A DNA stretch of 64,000 bases from Phycisphaerales bacterium. GTDB taxonomy: Bacteria > Planctomycetota > Phycisphaerae > Phycisphaerales > UBA1924. The notes below the pieces were generated by a model, which worked only from the letters and a program-made list of their open reading frames with translations, ran no database searches and was not told the DNA's origin. The stretch covers positions 62,001 through 126,000 of the forward strand of contig CANHCQ010000007.1 in the NCBI GenBank assembly GCA_947459215.1. The letters run 5' to 3'. The translations under genes were made by a program, and so were the position numbers. Positions 40,896 through 47,710 of this stretch are shown piece by piece (within the stretch, counting starts at the first letter, position 1; every line of letters starts with the position of its first letter).

Positions 40896-41064
40896 CGGAA
40901 CTCCGGTGAAAGGGTGGGGGATAGCGATCAATGCCAGCACCGAACGGCGTGGCGGGTGCCGCTGCACATCATCTCGAACGGCGCGATATGCTATTCCCAT
41001 GCGGCGGAGCCGCAGCGTTCGATTCCCGGACGCGACGCACCCACGACGCAGGCAGGAGGCCGAC

Positions 41065-42477
41065 ATGGCACGCCCCCAATCGACACCATCGTCCGCAAAG
41101 GGCACCAAGCACGGCAAGCCGACCGCGGCGGCCTCCAAGCCAACATCCAAGGCAGCTTCCAAGACAGCCACCAAGCCCGGCTCCAAGCCGCTCGCCAAGC
41201 CAGCCGCCAAGGTCGGCCCGAAACAGACGCCGAAGGTCACTGCCAAGCGCACATCCGTTCCCGCTCGCCCCGCGGTCGTCGTCAAGGTCACGCAGATCCC
41301 AGGCAAGACCCCGGCCAAGCCCGCCGACAAGAGCGCGAGCCGGAAAGTCGCCCGAAAGTCAGCGGCGACGGCATCCGCGAAGGCCCTCGTTCCCGCGTTC
41401 GATGAGCCGCTCGACGCATTGGAACTGGACGCTGAAAGTCTGGGCGTCGAAGATCTCGACGCGGAAAGCCTCGAAGCCGAGACGTCCGACAATCCCGTCG
41501 CGATCGCGGCAGACACCGCCTCGCCCACCCGAATCGCTGCGTTGGCGAACCCCATGCCCACCTCCCGCGCTCCACAGCGTCGGGAGCCCGTCGCCGTGAC
41601 ACCAGTCGCACCCATCATGCCTACACCTCGCGCCCTGCCCGAGACGCTCGTTGAGCGTTACGAACTCGTCAAGTCCCGCATCGCCGCCGCGGCCAAGCGC
41701 AGCGGCCGCCGCGCCGAGGACATCCTCCTCGTCGCTGTCACCAAGTACGCCACGCCCGAGCAGGTGCGCGAGTTGCTCGCCCTGGGCCACCGCGACCTTG
41801 GCGAGAACCGCGTGCAGCATCTGCTGCAACAGGCCGCGATGGTGGAGGAGTATCAGGCTCGACTCAGGACGCTGCCGGCCACCCGAAAGGCCGCCGCCGA
41901 CGCAGCAGCCACGCTCTTTGACGCGGTCCCTGGCAAGCCCGGTATCCCCGACCCCGCCAGCACCAACGCCCGTTGGCACATGATCGGGCATCTGCAGCGC
42001 AACAAGGCCAAGAAGATCGTCGAACTGGTGCGCCTAACCCACTCCGTCGATTCGCTCCGCGTCGCTGAGGAACTGCAGACCCTCGCGCTCAAGAAGGACC
42101 GTGTCATCGACGTCCTGATCCAGGTGAACTGCTCGGGCGAGGATCAGAAGTTCGGCTGTCCGATCCCAGCGACGATCCCGCTCGCCGAGCAGATCGGGTC
42201 GATGATCAACATCCGTGTCCGCGGACTCATGACGATGGCCGCCTACAGCGACAACCCGGAGGACGCCCGCGCAACCTTCGGACGCTGCCGCGAGATGTTC
42301 GAGGAGCTCAAGGGCAGTGGCGTCGTCGAAGGACCGGTCAACATCCTTTCGATGGGGATGACCGGCGATTTTGAGGTTGCCATCGAAGAGGGTGCGAACT
42401 GCATCCGCATCGGGTCCGCGATCTTCGGCGAGCCCCCCGCGAGCGCGACAGACGAGGCGGAGAGCGATGAGGAGTAA
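41065..42477 (+). CDS. YggS/PLPBP-family protein with a long histone-H1-like N-terminal tail
   Basis: A 470-residue protein. The last 270 residues are the pyridoxal-phosphate homeostasis protein: the PLP lysine lies in LLVAVTKYA, followed by LGENRVQ, WHMIGHLQRNKAKKIV, LIQVNCSGEDQKFG, LMTMAAYSDNP and LSMGMTGDFEVAIEEGA. The first 190 residues are unlike the family: about 110 residues of Lys, Ala, Pro, Ser and Thr (for example SKTATKPGSKPLAKPAAK), then an acidic stretch with repeated DAESL units. GGAGG lies 6 nt before ATG 41065, so the tail is part of the protein. An insert (about residues 270-310) also enlarges the PLP domain. The stop overlaps the next gene by 11 bp. Confidence 0.92.
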   Translation: MARPQSTPSSAKGTKHGKPTAAASKPTSKAASKTATKPGSKPLAKPAAKVGPKQTPKVTAKRTSVPARPAVVVKVTQIPGKTPAKPADKSASRKVARKSAATASAKALVPAFDEPLDALELDAESLGVEDLDAESLEAETSDNPVAIAADTASPTRIAALANPMPTSRAPQRREPVAVTPVAPIMPTPRALPETLVERYELVKSRIAAAAKRSGRRAEDILLVAVTKYATPEQVRELLALGHRDLGENRVQHLLQQAAMVEEYQARLRTLPATRKAAADAAATLFDAVPGKPGIPDPASTNARWHMIGHLQRNKAKKIVELVRLTHSVDSLRVAEELQTLALKKDRVIDVLIQVNCSGEDQKFGCPIPATIPLAEQIGSMINIRVRGLMTMAAYSDNPEDARATFGRCREMFEELKGSGVVEGPVNILSMGMTGDFEVAIEEGANCIRIGSAIFGEPPASATDEAESDEE

Positions 42478-43750
42478 GGCGATCATCGTGGCGGCGTGTG
42501 TGCTGTTCGCCGCGCCGGCTGTCGAGGCGCAGGTCGGGCCACAGATTCCGACATCGCCCGTCACGGCGAGCGCCGAGGTTCAGACGCGATTGGCCGCGCT
42601 CGTGCAGGCGTATCGCCAGGGACCGACGCGGGACTCGGTGTCGATTCGTGTCAAGAACGATCGCGGTCAGACGTCGCAATCCACTGTGCAGGTCTCGGTC
42701 GATCCCGGGTCGCCGACGCGGCTGCGGATGGAACTGGGACGTCTCGTCGTGACCGCCACCGGGCCGATCGTTCACGCCACCATCAAGAGCGACGAAGCTC
42801 GCTACTGCGAGTTCACGCTGCCGGACGGATCGCTCAAGAGCGGGCTCGAGAAGCTCTTCCCGAAGCTCGCCTTGCCGCAACTGGTGCTCGCGGATCGCGG
42901 GGTCGCGAGCGACAACCTGGCCGATCTGGGCCTGGACCCGCGAGGCGTGAGCGATGTGCGCTGGCGCAGCAGCCGGCTGGAGCGCGGCACTGGTCGGATC
43001 ATGCTCGAGGGCGATATCTCGGGCGGAACGATCAAGCTTGGCATCGATCGCGTCACCAATCGCCTTCGCACTGCCGAACTGACTCTTGATGATGGTCCGG
43101 TGCGGGCGATCGATGTGTCCTGCCGGGCGATGGACGCCGGTGAACCGCAGGGTTGGGCGGTTGATGTGACGGGACGCACGAAGGTCGACGCGCTCAGCGA
43201 TCTCAAGGGCGATGGCGAGGTGATCCGCGTGGGTCACGCCCTGCCCAAGACGCTGATCTTCTTTACGACCGGCGGCTCGCGATGGGAGGAGCAGAGCGAT
43301 CAGTTCAACTCCGTGCTCATTCTCACGCGGTTCAACGTCAAACCGATGCGAGATGCCGATCCCGAAGCTCGTGACGCAGCGTTCCGCGACGCTCGGCGTC
43401 TCGTCCTTCCGTCGGTGCGGCTCCGCGATCAACTGCTCGTCGGTTCGGACGGGATCTACAGCGTTCGCTGTGCACCTCTGATCGACGAGGCGGACATGAC
43501 CGTGGGCATGGCGGCATTGCTCTTCCGTGTGTTCGACAGCGAAGACAATGTCGCGGTTCCGGACAGACGCAACGAGACTGTTCTGCTCGCAGAATCTTCC
43601 GGCGATTTCGACCCAGTGCTCGCCGGCGGCCTCGCTTCGGCCGTGGTGGTTGACAAAGAACGCGTGGTGCGAGCGATCGTGACGCTCGATGACCCGAACG
43701 CCGCCGAGAAGCGTGTACGAGCGGTCCTCGAAGAGATCGGCAAGAAGTAG
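42467..43750 (+). CDS. Exported protein of unknown function, LolA-like N-terminal half
   Basis: A 427-residue protein with a signal peptide (about 1-21, IIVAACVLFAAPAVEA). The first half has the repeating strand pattern of LolA/DUF2092-type sheets (SVSIRVKNDRGQTSQST, RIMLEGDISGGTIKLGIDRV). The second half, from about residue 240, has VIRVGHALPKTLIFFTTGGS and a C-terminal strand-helix pattern like a degenerate redoxin, but no cysteine motif. I would not assign a function. The start is ATG 42467, inside the end of the YggS-like gene with an 11-bp overlap, so translation is coupled. Confidence 0.7.
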   Translation: MRSKAIIVAACVLFAAPAVEAQVGPQIPTSPVTASAEVQTRLAALVQAYRQGPTRDSVSIRVKNDRGQTSQSTVQVSVDPGSPTRLRMELGRLVVTATGPIVHATIKSDEARYCEFTLPDGSLKSGLEKLFPKLALPQLVLADRGVASDNLADLGLDPRGVSDVRWRSSRLERGTGRIMLEGDISGGTIKLGIDRVTNRLRTAELTLDDGPVRAIDVSCRAMDAGEPQGWAVDVTGRTKVDALSDLKGDGEVIRVGHALPKTLIFFTTGGSRWEEQSDQFNSVLILTRFNVKPMRDADPEARDAAFRDARRLVLPSVRLRDQLLVGSDGIYSVRCAPLIDEADMTVGMAALLFRVFDSEDNVAVPDRRNETVLLAESSGDFDPVLAGGLASAVVVDKERVVRAIVTLDDPNAAEKRVRAVLEEIGKK

Positions 43751-43778
43751 CCGCTCGGGCCTTGATGCTGGAACTCCA

Positions 43779-43810
43779 AAAGAAAACGCCCGCGTGCGAA
43801 ACGCGGGCGT
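43779..43810 (-). terminator. Terminator of the Xer recombinase gene
   Basis: ACGCCCGCGT and ACGCGGGCGT form a perfect 10-bp stem with a 5-nt loop and on the minus strand are followed by TTTTCTTTTGG, 22 bp after the stop codon. Confidence 0.9.
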
Positions 43811-43832
43811 CAAGGGGGAACTGTGTTCGGAT

Positions 43833-44867
43833 TCAGCTCGCCTGCGCCCGCGGGTGCGAGCGGTTGAACGCGTCCTGCATGCGCTGGGCGGTGAGGTGGG
43901 TGTAGACCTGCGTCGTCGAGAGCGACTGGTGGCCCAAGAGCTCCTGCACGCTGCGGAGGTCGGCGCCGTTGTCCAAGAGGTGGGTCGCGAAGCTGTGCCG
44001 CAGAGTGTGCGGGCTGATGGTCGGGTCGAGGCCGACCTGCTTGAGGTACTTGTCGAGCTTGCGGCGGACCGAGCGGCTGCTCAGGCGGCCGCCGTGCTTG
44101 TTGATGAACAGCGGACGGAGCTTGCGGTCCTGGCTCCAGCACTGGGCGAAGCGAGGATCGTTCTTGACGAGCTCGGCGTAGCGGTTGATGGCGTTGATGG
44201 CGTGGCTGCCGAGGGGAACGATGCGTTCCTTCTTGCCCTTGCCGCGGACGTGCAGCGCCTCACCGGCGATGTCGAGGTCCTCGAGCTCGAGGCCGATCAG
44301 CTCGCTGACGCGCAGGCCGGTGGAGTACAGAGTCTCAAGCATCGCGCGGTCGCGACGGCCGAGCACGTCGTTGTCGTCCGGAGCCGCCAAGAGCTTCTCG
44401 ATCTGCTCGATCGAGATCGCCTTCGGAAGGCGCTTGCCCTGGCGGGGCGTGCGGATCAGGGTCATCGGGTTGGCCGCGGCCATGGCCTTGCGGTCCGCCC
44501 ACTTGTAGAACGAACGCAGCGTGGCGATCTTGCGCGCCATCGTCGCGGCCGAGTACTGGTTCTCGCCCAGGTGAGCGAGGAAGCCGCGGATCACGTCGGC
44601 CGACGCCTGGCAGACGGCGTCGGTGAGCGTCGCGGGCGCGAAACCGTTGCCGGCCATCGTCGGGCGCTTCCCGCCGCGGGCGTCCTCGGCGTACTTGTTG
44701 GTCGCCGACTTCTCGTGCGACTCGTCGGGCTTGATCTTGAACTCGGCAGTCAGGTACTCCATGTACTGGCGCAAGTCGGCACCATAGCAACGAGCCGTGT
44801 ACGGGCTGAAGTGGCGCTCGTCGCCCAGGTACCGAGTGAACATGTCAACGATCGGAAGGATGAACAT
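43833..44867 (-). CDS. Tyrosine recombinase XerC/XerD
   Basis: A 344-residue site-specific recombinase that resolves chromosome dimers at dif in its family. Catalytic residues appear in order: Arg in STGLRVSEL, Lys in VRGKGKKERIVPLG, HTLRHSFATHLL, then LGHQSLSTTQVYTHL with the nucleophile Tyr. The N-terminal core-binding domain is present but carries an insert of about 50 residues near 45-90 (KSATNKYAEDARGGKRP), making the protein longer than the usual 300. GGAGAG lies 7 nt before ATG 44867. It is alone in its transcript. XerC or XerD cannot be decided. No dif site was found in the window. Confidence 0.94.
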   Translation of the reverse strand: MFILPIVDMFTRYLGDERHFSPYTARCYGADLRQYMEYLTAEFKIKPDESHEKSATNKYAEDARGGKRPTMAGNGFAPATLTDAVCQASADVIRGFLAHLGENQYSAATMARKIATLRSFYKWADRKAMAAANPMTLIRTPRQGKRLPKAISIEQIEKLLAAPDDNDVLGRRDRAMLETLYSTGLRVSELIGLELEDLDIAGEALHVRGKGKKERIVPLGSHAINAINRYAELVKNDPRFAQCWSQDRKLRPLFINKHGGRLSSRSVRRKLDKYLKQVGLDPTISPHTLRHSFATHLLDNGADLRSVQELLGHQSLSTTQVYTHLTAQRMQDAFNRSHPRAQAS

Positions 44868-45151
44868 CGGCAACTCTCCGGGCCGCTCAAGCCTGATCCC
44901 GTAACCACGGCATCAGGCGCTCTCGGCGGATAACACACGTCGCGAGACGACCGCTAGACCCTTCAATCGGTTCTCGCCCCCAGCGGCTGAACGCCGTCCG
45001 CAAGGAAGAACGCAAGTCTTGTCGGACCAGCGTGTTGCTCCGCTGTTTATACGCGTCCGGAACCCTTCCGGTTTTCTCGGACTATGGCGATTTATACATG
45101 AAATCCTTATCGGAAAAGGCTTTACGAGAAATTTAGCCTGGTCCGAATCGG
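44868..45151. other. AT-richer gap with a possible plus-strand terminator hairpin
   Basis: A 284-bp gap. Between about 45030 and 45145 the sequence is much richer in A+T than the surroundings (GTTTATAC, ATTTATACATG). CCGGAACCCTTCCGGTTTTCTC at about 45058-45079 forms a small stem followed by a T-run on the plus strand, where no gene ends. A short RNA is conceivable but unsupported. Confidence 0.35.
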
Positions 45152-45997
45152 TTATTCGCCTCGCGTTTGGGGGCTGGCGGAGGCCTCAGGCGGGGTCGCG
45201 GTGGCCTTCGATGGGCTGGTTCCCCGAAGGGGGGCGGCGGTCGCCAGACGCACCGTTTCGGCCTGCATGAGGGCGTCGATGGTCCGGTACGCCGCGAATT
45301 CCGAGAACAGATCCACGCTCTTGAGGTAGCGGCGCCAGCCGTTGGCCGAGACCGCTTCGGAGCGTCCCTCGGCGAACGTGCGGATATCCATCTGCACGGC
45401 CTGGTTCTTGCCGTCAAAGAGCTCGGAGACCGCCGAGGCGGGCTCTCCGGCGTTGGGGGGCGGAGCGATCTCGGTCGCGCTGCTCTGCACGGCACGGGGG
45501 TCGACGGTGGGGGCGGGCGTGAAGCTGCCGCTTTGCATGACAGCCGTTCGTGGGACCAGAGCGAGGGCGAGCCCCAGCTTGGGGTCGTAGGGCTCATAAG
45601 TCGTGATCGTGCCGACGACGAGCGCGTCAACGCCGAGGGCGTCGGCCAGCTTTCTCGCGTCGCCGGGGGTTTGCACCAGCGGCATCTTGAGGGCCCGCAT
45701 CGTCTCGATCGTGCGGTTCATGGGCACGGCACGCACGCCCTTGACCTGCTCGACGGCTTCGACGACGCAGTCGCTGATCGCCAGCGAGTCGACCGTGCTG
45801 GTTGCTGATTCGTTGCGGAGGGGGGCGACCGCCCACAGCAATTCGCCGCGCGAGGTGTCGTACGGCGCGAGCGTTGAGCGGGGGGTGGCGAGTTCGGGCT
45901 TCGACGCGCAGCCCGAACAGGCGACCCATGCCGACAGGGCGGCGGCGCATCCCAGAGCTTGAACGCAGAAACGGCAAGTGGCGACGGGACTTGACAC
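45152..45997 (-). CDS. Lipoprotein with a LpoB/CsgG-like alpha-beta domain
   Basis: A 281-residue predicted lipoprotein: the hydrophobic N terminus ends at CSGC (lipobox VACSGC, cysteine near residue 30). The domain from about 50 to 180 has WAVAPLRNESATS, a helix with DCVVEAVEQVKG, RAVPMNRTIETMRAL and ADALGVDALVVGTITTYEPYDPK. This matches the strand-helix order of the FlgT/LpoB/TolB-N type domain in outer-membrane lipoproteins that stimulate partners or help assembly. The C-terminal tail is Pro/Ala-rich. A terminator of the upstream TolB-like gene separates the two. Function unknown. Confidence 0.72.
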   Translation of the reverse strand: MSSPVATCRFCVQALGCAAALSAWVACSGCASKPELATPRSTLAPYDTSRGELLWAVAPLRNESATSTVDSLAISDCVVEAVEQVKGVRAVPMNRTIETMRALKMPLVQTPGDARKLADALGVDALVVGTITTYEPYDPKLGLALALVPRTAVMQSGSFTPAPTVDPRAVQSSATEIAPPPNAGEPASAVSELFDGKNQAVQMDIRTFAEGRSEAVSANGWRRYLKSVDLFSEFAAYRTIDALMQAETVRLATAAPLRGTSPSKATATPPEASASPQTRGE

Positions 45998-46046
45998 GAC
46001 CGGATCCTCCAGTCCGCACGCGGCCGATGCGATCCGGGCCGGCGTG

Positions 46047-46081
46047 CAAAGAACAACGCTCGGGATTCCTTCCCGAGCGTT
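46047..46081 (-). terminator. Terminator of the TolB-like gene
   Basis: AACGCTCGGGA and TCCCGAGCGTT form an 11-bp stem; on the minus strand GTTCTTTG follows. It lies about 62 bp after the stop codon. The T-run is weak. Confidence 0.65.
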
Positions 46082-46143
46082 GCGTTTATCGGCTGGATTT
46101 CAGGCGGATCACGACTTTCGCCGCCGAGCGTCGTCGGGTGGGA

Positions 46144-47448
46144 TCACTTCTGCTCGGCGGGCTGCTCGGTTTCCTCGGCCGCGGCCTGGGCCGGGGCGTC
46201 GTGTGCGGCCGACGCGTGTTCGACGCCGGTCGAGCCACCGCACGCCAGCACGGCGTTGTTCACGTCCATCGTCCAGACGTTTCCGCGTCCGGCGCGATCG
46301 CTGAAGAAGACCATGCGGTTGTTTGCGCCCCAGTGCGGCATGAGCGCGACGGCGTTGCCGTCGGTCAGCTTGACGCGGGCCGAGCCGTCCACCGCGGCCA
46401 TCCACAGATCGCTCTGGCCCGGACGGGACTGGTTGATCTCGACTCGGCCTTCGGGAGCAGGCACTTCGGCATAGGCGATGAACTTGCCGTCGGGCGACCA
46501 GGTGGGGTTGATGAGGGCCGAGCCGCCGCTGGTGGCGATGGCCATGGCGTTGCTGGTCACGCCGTCCTTGAAGTCGATGGTCCAGACGCCGAAGGTGCGG
46601 GCGCCGCGCTCGCGCGGGAGCTGGAACAGAATGCGGTCGGCGCCGTTCTCGCCGGTGGCGGCGACGGGGCACCACTCGGGCAGCAGGCCGTAGCCGACAA
46701 AGTGCGACGCGCTGGGGTTCGAGGCGTCGGTGACCCACATCTCCCAGCGGTGGGAGACTTCACCGAGGCGGCTGAAAACGAGGTGCTTTCCGTCCGGCGA
46801 CCACGATGGGTGCAGATCGTGCGCGCCGGTGGCGGTGACCTGCACGGGCCGGCCGCCGGTGATCGGCATCACGTAGATGTTCCACGATCCGCTGCGGTTG
46901 CTGGCGAAGGCGACCTTCTTGCCGTCGGGGCTGACGGCGGGCATGACGTCGTCGGCGGGGTCGCTGGTGAGCTGGGTGACGACGCTGCCCTTGACGGGCT
47001 TGGCGTAGATGTCGCTGGTGGTGCGGTACTGCGTGCTGGCGAAGATCATCTTCTCGCCGTCGGGCGTGAGGACGGGGTCGAAGTCCTCGCCTTCTTGCGC
47101 GAACGACACCTGCGACAGACCGTCGACGCTGGCGGGGCCGGTCTCGTCGAAGCGATCGCGCTTCGCAATCACGGGCATCGGTGCAAGACGGCGCTCGGGG
47201 ATCGCGGGCAGCGCTTCGGCGATCGGCGCAGGGGCGACGGCGGGGGCCGTCGTCGCGATTTCGGGCTCGGCGGTGGCAACGTCACCGGCGTTCTGGAACG
47301 CACGGCTGGTCTCGCTGGAGGCTTGCTGTGGCTTGGAGGCGGTCGCGGGCTGGTCGGTGGGGCGCTCGGCGTACGTGCCCGAGGTGCCGCAGGCGCCGAG
47401 GCCGAGGACGGTGCCAGCAAGGACGAAACGAGCGAGGGCGGCGTGCAT
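46144..47448 (-). CDS. TolB-like beta-propeller lipoprotein (PD40 repeats)
   Basis: A 434-residue lipoprotein with lipobox GLGAC (cysteine near residue 20), a Thr/Ala/Pro-rich linker to about residue 100, then a propeller built from six WD40-like PD40 units. Repeat cores are plain to see: DPVLTPDGEKMIFAS, MPAVSPDGKKVAFAS, HPSWSPDGKHLVFSR, NPTWSPDGKFIAYAE and MPHWGANNRMVFFSD. The C-terminal tail is Glu/Ala-rich. TolB-type propellers dock envelope partners, but none of the tol genes is nearby. GGAG lies 8 nt before ATG 47448. Any enzymatic role is unlikely. Confidence 0.87.
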   Translation of the reverse strand: MHAALARFVLAGTVLGLGACGTSGTYAERPTDQPATASKPQQASSETSRAFQNAGDVATAEPEIATTAPAVAPAPIAEALPAIPERRLAPMPVIAKRDRFDETGPASVDGLSQVSFAQEGEDFDPVLTPDGEKMIFASTQYRTTSDIYAKPVKGSVVTQLTSDPADDVMPAVSPDGKKVAFASNRSGSWNIYVMPITGGRPVQVTATGAHDLHPSWSPDGKHLVFSRLGEVSHRWEMWVTDASNPSASHFVGYGLLPEWCPVAATGENGADRILFQLPRERGARTFGVWTIDFKDGVTSNAMAIATSGGSALINPTWSPDGKFIAYAEVPAPEGRVEINQSRPGQSDLWMAAVDGSARVKLTDGNAVALMPHWGANNRMVFFSDRAGRGNVWTMDVNNAVLACGGSTGVEHASAAHDAPAQAAAEETEQPAEQK

Positions 47449-47559
47449 GGTCGATCTCCGTTGGAGCAGCGCGGCGGGTGCCGGTGCCGAGTCGAAGGGG
47501 GATCGACCGGTAACCCCGGTGAGTTGAGCGAGAGTGCGATCAACGGCCGAGAACGGCGG

Positions 47560-47590
47560 CCGCCGGGCCTGGAAGGGCCCGCGCCGCCAT
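47560..47590. repeat. GGCCTGGAAGGCC-family palindrome, variant
   Basis: GGGCCTGGAAGGGCCC sits inside a larger GGCGGC...GCCGCC stem. It lies between the TolB-like gene and the terminator of the large dockerin-bearing gene. Confidence 0.5.
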
Positions 47591-47621
47591 TCCCACACCC
47601 CGGTCCCGGTGCTTGCGGCAA

Positions 47622-47652
47622 TAGAAAAGGCCCGCCACGGGGCGGGCCTTTC
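47622..47652 (-). terminator. Terminator of the large dockerin-bearing gene
   Basis: AAAGGCCCGCC and GGCGGGCCTTT form an 11-bp stem; on the minus strand it runs into TTTTCTATT, 59 bp after the stop codon. Confidence 0.85.
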
Positions 47653-47710
47653 GAGGGATTCTGTCGCTGTCAGCGAGCGAGCTCGCCGAAAGTCTGACCG
47701 AACGTTTGGA

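Noticed and set aside
40996-41040. GTTCGATTCCC resembling a tRNA T-loop
   Set aside because: The flanking five-base stems do not pair, no acceptor stem or anticodon arm can be built, and the stretch is simply the leader of the YggS-like gene.
25491-45157. Exact 13-base match GAATCGGTTATTC at 25491 and 45145
   Set aside because: One copy overlaps a promoter spacer and the other the last codons of a lipoprotein gene; a shared regulatory role is not supported by context.
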